64,000 nt of DNA from Pseudomonas sp. 31-12 (GTDB lineage Bacteria > Pseudomonadota > Gammaproteobacteria > Pseudomonadales > Pseudomonadaceae): NCBI RefSeq assembly GCF_003151075.1, contig NZ_CP029482.1, forward strand, positions 1,302,001 to 1,366,000, in the 5' to 3' direction. This document shows, piece by piece, positions 1 through 8,123 of the stretch. Made by a program: the position numbers and the translations under genes. The stretch's first letter is position 1; every line of letters starts with the position of its first letter. The notes under the pieces are model-generated. The model did not search any database. It saw only the letters and a program-made list of their open reading frames with translations, and was not told the origin of the DNA.

Positions 1-168
1 CGCGGCGAAATCCAGCACCCGGCCCAATGGCGAGATCATGGAAAACTGTGGCGAAAAACGCGTTAGCAGGCGTTCAAGCGCGGACTCGTCCTGGTCCTCG
101 GCCAGCCATTGCTCGATGGCGATGTGGGCCTGGATCACTTCGTCGAAGTATTCGGTGTAGTCGGTCAT
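1..168 (-). CDS. Partial NTF2/SnoaL-like (DUF4440-type) protein
   Basis: This is the N-terminal 56 residues of a protein that runs off the left edge of the window. It begins MTDYTEYFDEVIQAHIAIEQ at the ATG whose complement is at 166-168. An acidic helical start followed by a Phe-Ser-Met-Ile-Ser-Pro-Leu-Gly stretch fits the first helices and first strand of small NTF2/SnoaL-fold proteins of the DUF4440 group, which carry many unrelated enzymatic or binding roles. The family call is inferred from this short piece only. The gene heads away from the SDR gene, and a REP inverted repeat lies between the two. Confidence 0.5.
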   Translation of the reverse strand, partial: MTDYTEYFDEVIQAHIAIEQWLAEDQDESALERLLTRFSPQFSMISPLGRVLDFAA

Positions 169-200
169 GGTTGTTCCTGAAATTCCGCAGAGATAGTTCA

Positions 201-277
201 GACGTCATCGCGAGCAGGTTCGCTCCCACAGTTGGAATGCATTTCCCTACGGGAGCGAGCCTGCTCGCGATGACGTC
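201..277. repeat. REP doublet (inverted pair)
   Basis: Two REP arms face each other: 201-227 (GACGTCATCGCGAGCAGG...) and 251-277 read as near-perfect reverse complements over about 27 bp, separated by a 23-bp loop. The core CGCGAGCAGG-TTCGCTCCC is the common Pseudomonas REP (GTGGGAGC family). It sits between the gene pair at the left edge and the SDR gene. Confidence 0.85.
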
Positions 278-286
278 GACTCGGTC

Positions 287-1111
287 TTAGAGTTGACCCT
301 TCAACCCAAACCGCTTCATCAACCCCGCCTCCAGCAACCCTTTAGGCAACAAGCCCGCCAACAACGGCAATGCCCGGCTGCCGTTGCCCAGTCGAATCAG
401 ACGCGGTGGCTTACCCTGCTGCACGGCCTTGAGCAAACCTTCGGCAAATTCCCGGGCCGGTGTCGGCTTGTCCTGAGACGCCTTGGCCCGCGCACGAATG
501 CCTTCACGCAACGGCCACCACGGTGATTGCTCGGAAATCAATTGCTCTGCCTCATGCCCGGCATTCTTGGCGAAGCTGGATGCGATTGCACCCGGCTGTA
601 CTTCCATCACGCGCACGCCGAACGGCGACAACTCCATGCGCAATGCATCGCTCAATGCATGCACCGCCGCTTTCGAGGCGCAATAGGCGCCGGCAAACGG
701 CGTGACCAATACCCCGGAAACGCTGCCGATGTTGACCACCAAACCCTTGGCACGACGCAGCACTGGAAACAGCGCGCGTGTCACACCGACAACGGCAAAC
801 ACATTGGTTTCGAACTGCCGCTGCATCGCCGGCACGCCGCCGTCGAGCAGCGGCCCCATGGCGCCGTAACCGGCATTGTTGATCAACACATCGAGGCCGC
901 CATGTTGCTGGTTGATCTGCTCGCTCAGCTGTTCGAGCGCGGCGCCGTCGTTGACGTCCAGTTGCACGGCGGTGAAACCGGCGGCGGCCAGAACAGCCAC
1001 ATCTTCAGCCTTGCGGGCGCTGGCCCAGACTTCGTATCCGGCACCTTTGAACACATCGGCGAGGGCGCGGCCAATGCCGCTGGAGCAACCGGTAATCAAC
1101 GCAACGGGCAT
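287..1111 (-). CDS. SDR family NAD(P)-dependent oxidoreductase
   Basis: This is a 274-residue classical short-chain dehydrogenase that should reduce or oxidise a carbonyl/alcohol with NAD(P)H; the substrate cannot be read from the sequence. The Rossmann glycine motif TGCSSGIG is at residues 7-14, NNAG at 78-81, a catalytic serine near 130-132, and YCASK supplies Tyr143 and Lys147. The ATG at 1111 was chosen because AAGGA lies 7 bases upstream and MPVALITG begins the Rossmann strand directly; a TTG six codons earlier lacks a ribosome site. It lies 30 bp downstream of, and in the same direction as, the small membrane protein gene at 1142-1606, so they may be co-transcribed. The C-terminal region after residue 185 is longer and more basic than in minimal SDRs. 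Confidence 0.9.
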   Translation of the reverse strand: MPVALITGCSSGIGRALADVFKGAGYEVWASARKAEDVAVLAAAGFTAVQLDVNDGAALEQLSEQINQQHGGLDVLINNAGYGAMGPLLDGGVPAMQRQFETNVFAVVGVTRALFPVLRRAKGLVVNIGSVSGVLVTPFAGAYCASKAAVHALSDALRMELSPFGVRVMEVQPGAIASSFAKNAGHEAEQLISEQSPWWPLREGIRARAKASQDKPTPAREFAEGLLKAVQQGKPPRLIRLGNGSRALPLLAGLLPKGLLEAGLMKRFGLKGQL

Positions 1112-1141
1112 GGCGCGGTCCTTGTGCAAAAAAAATAGGGA

Positions 1142-1606
1142 TCAGTCGGAGAAACTACCCTGCAAACGCTCGGCGCGAAACTCCAGGGTTTGCGGACGAT
1201 AGCCAGGGCGTAGCGGCGGCAGGGGCAAGCAGTCTTCCCAATTGGCGCCGGCCTGCAGTTCGCCGGGGCCGCGATAGCGCGGGGCGGCGTATTGATTGTC
1301 GGCCAGATTCACCGTATCGCCCGGCGCGTACGCGGCAACGCGCCAGCGCAACTCGGTCAGCGGCACATCGTTGCCATTGTTCATGGTCAGCTGCAACGGG
1401 CGGTCCGCCGGGCAGTGTTCGGGCGCGTAGGTGATGCGTAACTCCAGGCGCGCCAGTTGCTTGACCTCGCGGCTGTCCATCCAGATCACCCACGTGGCCA
1501 CCAGACCCAGGCCGATGGCGGCCGCCACAGAGACGGGCAACGCCTTGGCCGGGTAGCGCAGCAATAAAATCAGCCAGGTGATGACCAGCAGGACGCCGAT
1601 GAACAT
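1142..1606 (-). CDS. Small inner-membrane protein, function unknown
   Basis: A 154-residue protein with two hydrophobic segments at the N terminus (about residues 2-16 and 25-43) followed by a roughly 110-residue soluble region with a beta-rich look (LELRITYAP..., LQLTMNNGN, LRWRVAAY). Proteins of this kind in Pseudomonas are often labelled multidrug transporter, but nothing here resembles a transporter. The likely topology is two membrane helices with a periplasmic domain. The ATG at 1606 has AAGGAG 9 bases upstream. It precedes the SDR gene on the same strand. Confidence 0.7.
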   Translation of the reverse strand: MFIGVLLVITWLILLLRYPAKALPVSVAAAIGLGLVATWVIWMDSREVKQLARLELRITYAPEHCPADRPLQLTMNNGNDVPLTELRWRVAAYAPGDTVNLADNQYAAPRYRGPGELQAGANWEDCLPLPPLRPGYRPQTLEFRAERLQGSFSD

Positions 1607-1697
1607 ATTTGAACGCTCCTTGAACTCATGACCACCATCCTACCGAACGGCTGCCGGAATGGACATTCACGGATCAACGGCGATCACCGTTGGTCGG

Positions 1698-1717
1698 TAC
1701 TGTAATTTCTGACAGTA
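1698..1717. promoter_or_regulatory. Palindromic CTGT-N8-ACAG element, site 1
   Basis: The 20-mer TACTGTAATTTCTGACAGTA has a CTGT...ACAG dyad core at 1700-1715 and ends 55 bp before the ATG at 1773. The same 16-bp core recurs at 57604-57619, 58378-58393 and 63013-63028, each upstream of a small secreted-protein gene or its remnant. The layout suits a transcription-factor operator. The outer bases also fit the LexA core CTGT-N8-ACAG, and CT-N12-AG fits LuxR-type boxes. The regulator is not identified. Confidence 0.6.
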
Positions 1718-1772
1718 GCCAGCCCTGAGCACGCGAAGTTAGATAACCGCAGGCAAACAGGGACGAATCGGC

Positions 1773-4523
1773 ATGCAGGCTGCGGCAGTGGGAATGCACT
1801 ACAACACCCCCCGATTGTTCGCCGTCGATCCGCGAGGACTGTCGATCCGTTACGTGGATTACTGGCGCGAGGTCGAGGGTGCCCCGGCTCAGGCTCGCAT
1901 CAACCGCACCTTGCACAATGCCGCTGGGGGCACGGTAAAACAGTGGGATTCACGGCTCTGGCGGCTACAGCAACAAGAGCCGATGGCGCCCGCCAATCTC
2001 ACGACCGTGCATTCGCTGACCGGTCATCCCGTCTGCACGGTCAGTGTCGATGCCGGCTCACAGACCAGCCTTCTCGGCCCGGCCAAGGAAGTGCTGCAAG
2101 GCTGGGACAGTCGCGGTACCCGACGCGAGATTCACTACGACGACCGGCTTCGCCCTGTGGCCGTATTCGAGCACGTTGCCACGCAGCCACCCCGATGTAC
2201 CGAACGTATGGAATACGGTGGCGCCGATCCGGTTAACCGCGATCGTAATCAATGCGGGCAGTTGATTCGTCAGGACAGTCCCGGCGGGACCGTGCTGTTC
2301 GAGGCGTTTGCGATCGCCGGCCAATGCACCCGGCACATTCAGCACTTCACCCTTGACGCCGTTGCACCGGATTGGCCGGAGCCGATAGCCGATCGACAAA
2401 CACTGCTGGAGCCGGGCGAGGGTGCCGTTTCGACGTGGCGTTACGGGCCGCTGGGGAATGTGCTGGAAACGGTCGATGCCCGGCAGAACTGCCAGGCCTT
2501 CGCCTTCACCCTTGATGCCCGGCTACGCCAAAGCGCCTTGAAGCTGGCCGGCAAAACCACTTGGCAAACACTGGTCAGCGAGATCGAGTACAACGCCGAC
2601 GGACAGACCCTGCGCGAAGTCGCGGGTAACGGCGTACGAACAATGCTCACGTATGGCCCCGAGGATGGTCGCCTGCTGGAGCGGCGAGCGGACAGTGATC
2701 GCGCCGGATTGCTGCAGCATCTGTTCTACAGCTACGACCGAATGGGCAACGTGCTGAGTATCGAAGACAAGGCACTGCCGGTGCGCTACTTCAACAACCA
2801 GCGTATTGATCCCGTCAGTCGCTTTATCTACGACAGTCTTTATCAGTTGATCCGGGCGTTTGGCTGGGAGGCGGGCGGTCCCAACCAGGGGCCGGAATCG
2901 GTCGGTCGTACTGATCCGGCAGCGGTCAGCAATTACCAGCAGACCTACCGCTACGACGAGGGCAGCAACCTGCTGAAGTTGACGCATGTCGGCGCACAAA
3001 ACCCTGGCCGTGAATTGACCGCCGCGCGTTACAGCAATCGCTGCCTGCCCTGGCGCAACGGTGTGCCGCCGACGGAAGAGGACATCGCCGCTGCATTCGA
3101 TGCCAACGGTAATTTACTGGAGCTGGACCCGGGGCGGTTTCTGACCTGGAATCTGCGTAATGAACTGGCGTCGGTCTGCCCGGTGGAACGCGCGTCCGGG
3201 CGCAATGACTGTGAGCTCTATCTCTACGATGGCGGCGGTCAGCGGGTGCGCAAAATTCGTTCGTTGCAGACCAATGCCCGGACCGTGACCGCCGAAGTGC
3301 GCTACTTGTCGGGGCTGGAACTTCGCACCGACAGCGGCACAGGGAAGGTGCGACAGGTCATCACCGCGCAGGCCGGGCTCAATAGTGTTCGGGTGCTGCA
3401 TTGGGAAAGCGCTCCACCGTCAGGCGTCAACGATCAGTACCGCTTCACCCTGATCGATCACCTCAACTCCTGCAACGTGGAACTGACCGACGATGCGCAA
3501 ATCATCAGTCAGGAAACTTACTACCCCTTTGGCGCAACAGCTTGGTCTGCCGGCCCGAACGACACCGATGGGGATTACAAAACAGATCGGTATTCGGGGA
3601 AGGAGCGAGATGCGACGGGGCTTTATTACTACGGGTACCGCTATTACATCCCGTGGTTGCAGCGTTGGCTGAATCCAGATCCGGCGGGGGATGTCGATGG
3701 TCTGAATTTGTACTTGATGGTGTTGAACAATCCGATGACGTTCATTGATTCATTCGGCCTGCAACACGATGTAGTGGGGGACTACGAAATCGAAGTTGGC
3801 ACGTTTCTACGGATCGGATTGAAAGTTAAGGCAATGGTCGCAAAAGTCGTGATGTTTGACGAAAAAACTGAAAAGTACAAACCCAGCTCAGGGTTCAAAG
3901 CGGTGGAAGTGGGGGTGGACGTTGAATACGCCGTTGGCAAGGATGAGCTGAAACGCAGCTTGAAGGAGTACAAGCGTGTGTTCAAACATGCGTCGAGGAT
4001 GTTTCCGGATTCCAGCTCCGGAGAGACCCGGGTGAATCTGGAGCTTGGGGAAGCGATCTCTTCCAACATGTTGGAGTTGGCGGAGTCGGTTTTTCAGAAG
4101 ACCCAGACTATCGAGCCGGATTCTGGAAGTGCCAGGCCACAGAAAGTCCACGAGAACAGGTTCTTCGCAATTCTGAAAAAAGAGGACAAGCTGAAATCTG
4201 CGGGAACCAGGCAAATCTACGCAATCGCGGCGATTTCCACCACGACGAGCAAGGGGGCTGCCAGCAATGATACTGAGGCAACGGTAGAGTTCTTGGTGGC
4301 TAACCCAGCCTCTCAGCTGACGGCGAACGAACTGAGAATAGCCGCGGACGCCGGGGTCATGTCGAAAGAGGTCTCGAATGTACGAGGCGTGGGCAACTTT
4401 TTGACACTCAAATCGTTGAGCAAGATAAACAAGGCCAGCAAGGTGGTAAAAATCAAAACGCATGCAATCAACCCAAGGTCAGCAGCCATTGCCTCGAGAT
4501 CGGGTGCCAAATGGAAGGGATAA
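1773..4523 (+). CDS. Orphan TccC-type RHS/YD-repeat insecticidal toxin subunit
   Basis: A 916-residue protein of the Tc toxin C-subunit (TccC) family. The opening (NTPRLFAVDPRGLSIRYVDY), the YD-repeat body and the end of the core (YSGKERDATGLYYYGYRYY, then NPDPAGDVDGLNLY and NNP) match that family rather than cell-contact Rhs proteins. In known Tc toxins the core forms a self-cleaving shell around the C-terminal effector, which is delivered into host cells by TcA/TcB partners. The core ends near residue 663; the last 253 residues are a variable effector I do not recognise, lysine-rich and visibly less GC-rich than the core. No tcA or tcB gene and no immunity gene lies nearby. The start is uncertain: ATG 1773, or ATG 1794 which leaves MHYNTPRL. 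Site 1 of the shared palindrome precedes it. Confidence 0.88.
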   Translation: MQAAAVGMHYNTPRLFAVDPRGLSIRYVDYWREVEGAPAQARINRTLHNAAGGTVKQWDSRLWRLQQQEPMAPANLTTVHSLTGHPVCTVSVDAGSQTSLLGPAKEVLQGWDSRGTRREIHYDDRLRPVAVFEHVATQPPRCTERMEYGGADPVNRDRNQCGQLIRQDSPGGTVLFEAFAIAGQCTRHIQHFTLDAVAPDWPEPIADRQTLLEPGEGAVSTWRYGPLGNVLETVDARQNCQAFAFTLDARLRQSALKLAGKTTWQTLVSEIEYNADGQTLREVAGNGVRTMLTYGPEDGRLLERRADSDRAGLLQHLFYSYDRMGNVLSIEDKALPVRYFNNQRIDPVSRFIYDSLYQLIRAFGWEAGGPNQGPESVGRTDPAAVSNYQQTYRYDEGSNLLKLTHVGAQNPGRELTAARYSNRCLPWRNGVPPTEEDIAAAFDANGNLLELDPGRFLTWNLRNELASVCPVERASGRNDCELYLYDGGGQRVRKIRSLQTNARTVTAEVRYLSGLELRTDSGTGKVRQVITAQAGLNSVRVLHWESAPPSGVNDQYRFTLIDHLNSCNVELTDDAQIISQETYYPFGATAWSAGPNDTDGDYKTDRYSGKERDATGLYYYGYRYYIPWLQRWLNPDPAGDVDGLNLYLMVLNNPMTFIDSFGLQHDVVGDYEIEVGTFLRIGLKVKAMVAKVVMFDEKTEKYKPSSGFKAVEVGVDVEYAVGKDELKRSLKEYKRVFKHASRMFPDSSSGETRVNLELGEAISSNMLELAESVFQKTQTIEPDSGSARPQKVHENRFFAILKKEDKLKSAGTRQIYAIAAISTTTSKGAASNDTEATVEFLVANPASQLTANELRIAADAGVMSKEVSNVRGVGNFLTLKSLSKINKASKVVKIKTHAINPRSAAIASRSGAKWKG

Positions 4524-4597
4524 TAAAAAAAGCCCCCACCCAACCCGCTGCGGATAGGGAAAACGCAGCGGACTGGACGGGGGCTTCTGGTTTTGCT
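4524..4597. terminator. Bidirectional terminator between TccC-type gene and algA
   Basis: AGCCCCC (4531-4537) pairs with GGGGGCT (4579-4585), and CCGCTGCG pairs with CGCAGCGG inside it. The A-run at 4524-4530 and the T-rich stretch after 4585 make it usable from both sides. It serves two convergent genes. Confidence 0.85.
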
Positions 4598-4603
4598 TAA
4601 CGC

Positions 4604-6055
4604 TTACTGCGCGATGGTTTTCACCGACACGCCGCGTTCGATCGGGGTGGAGCGACCGTAGATATCTTCAAAGCGCTCGATATCGTCTTCGCCCAGGTAG
4701 CTGCCCGATTGCACTTCGATGATCTCGAGTGGAATCTTGCCCGGGTTGCGCAGACGGTGAACCGAAGCGATCGGGATGTAGGTCGACTGGTTCTCGCAGA
4801 GCAGGAACACGTTTTCGTCGCAGGTTACTTCGGCGGTGCCGCTGACCACGATCCAGTGTTCGGCGCGGTGGTGGTGCATTTGCAGCGACAGGCACGCGCC
4901 CGGCTTGACCGAGATGTGCTTGACCTGGAAACGGCCGCCCATGTCGACCGAGTCGTAGGAGCCCCACGGACGATAGACTTCGCAGTGGTTCTGGGTTTCG
5001 GTGCGGCCCTGTTCGTTCAGGGTGTTGACCATTTGTTTTACGCCTTGGACCGAGTCCTTGTGGGCGATCATCATGGCGTCCTTGGTTTCGACGACCACGA
5101 TGTTTTCCAGGCCGATCACCGACACCAGTTTGCCGTTGCCGTGGATCATGCAGTTTTTGCTGTCCTGAATGACCACGTCGCCTTTGGTGACGTTACCGTT
5201 GACGTCTTTGTCATTCACTTCCCACAGCGACGCCCAGCAACCGACATCGCTCCAGCCGGCGGTCAGCGGTACGACGCAGGCGCGCTGGGTTTTTTCCATT
5301 ACCGAGTAGTCGATGGAATTGTCCGGGCAGCAGGCGAACGTGGCTTCGTCGATGGTGACGGTGTCGGCATCCTGTTCGCTGCGCTCAAGCGTCAGCAGGC
5401 AGGTGTCGTAGATGTCCGGATCGTGCTTTTTCAGCTCTTCCAGGAAGCGGCTGGCGCGGAACAGGAACATACCGCTGTTCCAGAAATAGCCGCCGGACTG
5501 GACGAACTCGGTGGCGCGTTTCACGTCCGGTTTTTCGACGAAGTGCGAGACGCGGCTGACGCCTTCGGGCAGCAGCGAGTCGTTGGTGGACTTGATGTAG
5601 CCGTAGCCGGTTTCCGGTTTGGTGGCCGGTACGCCGAACAGCACCATTTCGCCGTTTTCGGCCGCGACGGTGGCCAGGGCCAAGGCGCGTTGCAAGGCTT
5701 TCTGGTCGTCCAGTACGTGGTCGGCCGGCAGCACCAGCATCAACTCGTCACGACCTTCGTTGACCAGCATCATCGCGGTCAGGGCCACGGCCGGCGCCGT
5801 GTTGCGGCCGAACGGTTCCATCAGGATGCGCTGGGTTTCCAGTTTACGGTTGGTCAACTGCTCGTTGACGATGAAGCGGTGGTCTTTGTTGCAAACCACG
5901 ATCGGGGTGTCCATGCCTTCAAACACCAGGCGTTCCAGGGTTTGCTGGAACAGCGTGTGTTCGCCGGTCAGGGCGAGGAACTGTTTAGGGAACTGCTTAC
6001 GGGAAAGCGGCCAAAGACGTGAGCCGCTACCACCTGACAAGATCACCGGAATCAT
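4604..6055 (-). CDS. algA: Mannose-1-phosphate guanylyltransferase / mannose-6-phosphate isomerase
   Basis: Bifunctional type II enzyme of 483 residues that supplies GDP-mannose for alginate: it isomerises fructose-6-phosphate to mannose-6-phosphate and joins mannose-1-phosphate to GTP. The N-terminal pyrophosphorylase half starts MIPVILSGGSGSRLWPLSRK with the nucleotide-binding glycine motif and KQFPKQF; FVEKP lies further on. The C-terminal isomerase half is a cupin with the metal-binding QMHHHRAEHW segment. It is the last gene of the alginate operon. About 210 bp with a REP doublet separate it from algF, so its transcript level may differ from that of the upstream genes. Length is as expected for the family. 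Confidence 0.97.
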   Translation of the reverse strand: MIPVILSGGSGSRLWPLSRKQFPKQFLALTGEHTLFQQTLERLVFEGMDTPIVVCNKDHRFIVNEQLTNRKLETQRILMEPFGRNTAPAVALTAMMLVNEGRDELMLVLPADHVLDDQKALQRALALATVAAENGEMVLFGVPATKPETGYGYIKSTNDSLLPEGVSRVSHFVEKPDVKRATEFVQSGGYFWNSGMFLFRASRFLEELKKHDPDIYDTCLLTLERSEQDADTVTIDEATFACCPDNSIDYSVMEKTQRACVVPLTAGWSDVGCWASLWEVNDKDVNGNVTKGDVVIQDSKNCMIHGNGKLVSVIGLENIVVVETKDAMMIAHKDSVQGVKQMVNTLNEQGRTETQNHCEVYRPWGSYDSVDMGGRFQVKHISVKPGACLSLQMHHHRAEHWIVVSGTAEVTCDENVFLLCENQSTYIPIASVHRLRNPGKIPLEIIEVQSGSYLGEDDIERFEDIYGRSTPIERGVSVKTIAQ

Positions 6056-6148
6056 GTTGTTACTCCTTGAAAATCGTATGGGTCAGAGCTACTGCGTTCT
6101 GTCGTTTCACTCTTGTTCTTATTCCGTGTCCCGACTGACATCCCGGTC

Positions 6149-6241
6149 CTTGTGGGAGCTGGCTTGCCTGCGATGGCATCACCTCGGTCTGTCTGCTGTA
6201 CCGAGTCGTCTGCATCGCGGGCAAGCCCGGCTCCCACAGGG
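6149..6241. repeat. REP doublet between algF and algA
   Basis: Two opposed REP arms, TTGTGGGAGCTGGCTTGCC near 6149 and its inverted partner GGGCAAGCCCGGCTCCCACA near 6222-6241, enclose a short spacer. It sits in the operon between algF and algA, where such hairpins commonly stabilise upstream mRNA or lower downstream transcription. Confidence 0.85.
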
Positions 6242-6265
6242 GGCGGGGTCAACCGGGAAAATGTG

Positions 6266-6919
6266 TTAGCGCGTCGAAACCGGGCGTTTTACCCAGACTG
6301 GCGACAGGCTGCTGCCTTTGCCTGTGACGTACAGCACGGCGGCTTCACCGCGTTCCAGGGCAACCGGTTTCACGTCGCCGACTTTGGTGGCGCCGTCATA
6401 CAGGGCCAGGCTGACTTTGACCGGGTTGATTTCACGCTCGCCACGGCCCTTGGCCGCTACGGACGGAACCACTTCGGTCTTGCCGTCAGCAGTTTTCAGG
6501 GTCAGGGCCTTGTCGCTGAGGTTCTGTACGCGAACCAGGGATTTCTGCTTGTTCTTGAACGGCGGCTCTTCGATCAGTTGCGGCGCGCCGCTGGCGTTGT
6601 TGACCAGGGTGTAATAGTGGTCGCCGGCCAGTTTCACCGGCAGCGTCTGGCTGCCGACCTTGGCGCTGTAGTCGCCGCCCGGCATGAAGCTGAAGTCGGT
6701 GCTGGACAGCGGCGCGACTTCGGCCAGGTTGGTGCTGCCGACGGTGGCGCTGACTTCAGCGTTACCGGCGTTGTAGACACGGACGAAGCTCGAACCTTTC
6801 GGTGCAGTCGGGCCGTAGAGTGCAGCGTCACCAGCAAAGGCGGACATCGATAACACGCTCATGCCAGCAACAAGTGCAAAGGTCTTGGCGAGACGGCGAG
6901 GAGTAGTAGTGAAAGTCAT
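6266..6919 (-). CDS. algF: Alginate O-acetylation protein AlgF
   Basis: A 217-residue periplasmic protein needed, with AlgI, AlgJ and AlgX, for O-acetylation of alginate. It has a signal peptide (basic MTFTTTPRRLAK, then a hydrophobic core ending SMSAFAGDAA) and two beta-sandwich-like halves, each rich in Val/Lys strands. It has no known catalytic residues and is thought to act as an adaptor between acetylation proteins. It starts 17 bp after algJ ends, within the same operon. Nothing about length or composition is odd. Confidence 0.95.
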   Translation of the reverse strand: MTFTTTPRRLAKTFALVAGMSVLSMSAFAGDAALYGPTAPKGSSFVRVYNAGNAEVSATVGSTNLAEVAPLSSTDFSFMPGGDYSAKVGSQTLPVKLAGDHYYTLVNNASGAPQLIEEPPFKNKQKSLVRVQNLSDKALTLKTADGKTEVVPSVAAKGRGEREINPVKVSLALYDGATKVGDVKPVALERGEAAVLYVTGKGSSLSPVWVKRPVSTR

Positions 6920-6936
6920 GGTAGTACCTCTCTCTT

Positions 6937-8112
6937 TCAGTTTTGCGCCCGGTCGGGCGTCTCGGATTTAGTGTTTGCGGCTACGTTTTGTTGGCGGGCG
7001 CCGGCTTCTTTGAGCTCTGCGACCCACTGCGGGTCGGCGTCGCCGATTTCGTTGTTCACAGGCAGATAACGTTCAGGAAACTCCCAGATCAGCACCTGTG
7101 GCGGGCTGTTCTTGAAAGCATCACTTTTCAGGTAGCTGAGCATCGGCAGAATCGGGCCGTGGCCGTCTTCGGCGTAATTGACCACGTCGCTGTTCAGCGC
7201 TTGTTTCAGCGCACCGACGAAGTTCCAGTTCGGGTTGGCGCTGTAGCTGGTGCCGATCAGGGCCACCGGCACTTCAGTGTTGGCGAACAGCGCGTCATCA
7301 CCGGCAGGCTGGTCTTGCGCGACCACGGTGTTGCGCTTTTGCAACGGTTCGGTCTTCGGCATCAGGTTTTCGAACAGCGGGTCCAGCGGCAGGAACAACC
7401 GCAGGTCGCCCTTGTGCGTGACTTTCTCCGCAGGTTCAGTGACGAAGCGTTGCGGCTCGCCGCTGAGCGGGGTCTTCTCGGCAATGGTCTTGGCCAGAGT
7501 CTCGGCGGCGATTTGTGCGCCTTCCGGGGTCCAGTGAGTGTCGGTTCGCAGGAACACTTGCTGACCGTCGAGCTTGGCGTGGAGCATCGGACCGAACAGG
7601 TCGGGCGCGATGATCTTGTTGGCCGCCACACGAGCGTGGAAGTCTTCATAGAGGTTGGCGTGAATGCTCGAAGGCTTCACTTGGCCCAGGTGTTCCGGGT
7701 ACAGGCGAGTCTTGGCCGGCACGATCGCCATCACCAGTTTCACGCCTTTGGCCTTGAGTTCCTGACGTACGCCTTCTACGAGCGCGTAGTTGCCTTGCAG
7801 GTTCAACTCTTCGTTGACGATCGGGTTGAATTCTTCATCGCTGTACAACCATTGATCGCGGCCGAGCACGACGCCCGGACGACCTTCGTTGAACAGTTTG
7901 AAATCCAGCGCAGCCCAAAGGTTGGTGCCCAGGCGCTTGATCGGGAACTCTTCGTCGTAATGCGTTTCCACGGCTTTGGCCCAGCGGCCATTGAGCACTG
8001 TCGCGTCGGCGTTGGTGCTGAAGCCGAAGAAGCTGCGCGTCGACCACAGGCCCAGCACCAGCAGGGTCACCATGAACAGGGCGATGTAGAAGATACGTAA
8101 TGAGCGGGTCAT
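6937..8112 (-). CDS. algJ: Alginate O-acetyltransferase AlgJ
   Basis: A 391-residue membrane-anchored periplasmic SGNH-like hydrolase/acetyltransferase. A single N-terminal membrane segment follows MTRSLR. The Asp-His pair lies in LRTDTHWTPEGAQ and the nucleophilic serine in LIGTSYSANPNWNF, matching the AlgJ/AlgX fold. Known role: transient acceptor of acetyl groups passed from the membrane protein AlgI on the way to mannuronate residues, with AlgX completing transfer. It starts 11 bp after algI and ends 17 bp before algF. The C-terminal tail (about 20 residues, Gln/Ala/Asn-rich) looks disordered. Confidence 0.96.
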   Translation of the reverse strand: MTRSLRIFYIALFMVTLLVLGLWSTRSFFGFSTNADATVLNGRWAKAVETHYDEEFPIKRLGTNLWAALDFKLFNEGRPGVVLGRDQWLYSDEEFNPIVNEELNLQGNYALVEGVRQELKAKGVKLVMAIVPAKTRLYPEHLGQVKPSSIHANLYEDFHARVAANKIIAPDLFGPMLHAKLDGQQVFLRTDTHWTPEGAQIAAETLAKTIAEKTPLSGEPQRFVTEPAEKVTHKGDLRLFLPLDPLFENLMPKTEPLQKRNTVVAQDQPAGDDALFANTEVPVALIGTSYSANPNWNFVGALKQALNSDVVNYAEDGHGPILPMLSYLKSDAFKNSPPQVLIWEFPERYLPVNNEIGDADPQWVAELKEAGARQQNVAANTKSETPDRAQN

Positions 8113-8123
8113 GGTCAGATCCC

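Noticed and set aside
4524..4603. Immunity gene after the TccC-type toxin
   Set aside because: Only 80 bp with a terminator lie before algA; no reading frame fits, which agrees with Tc-type rather than contact-dependent toxins.
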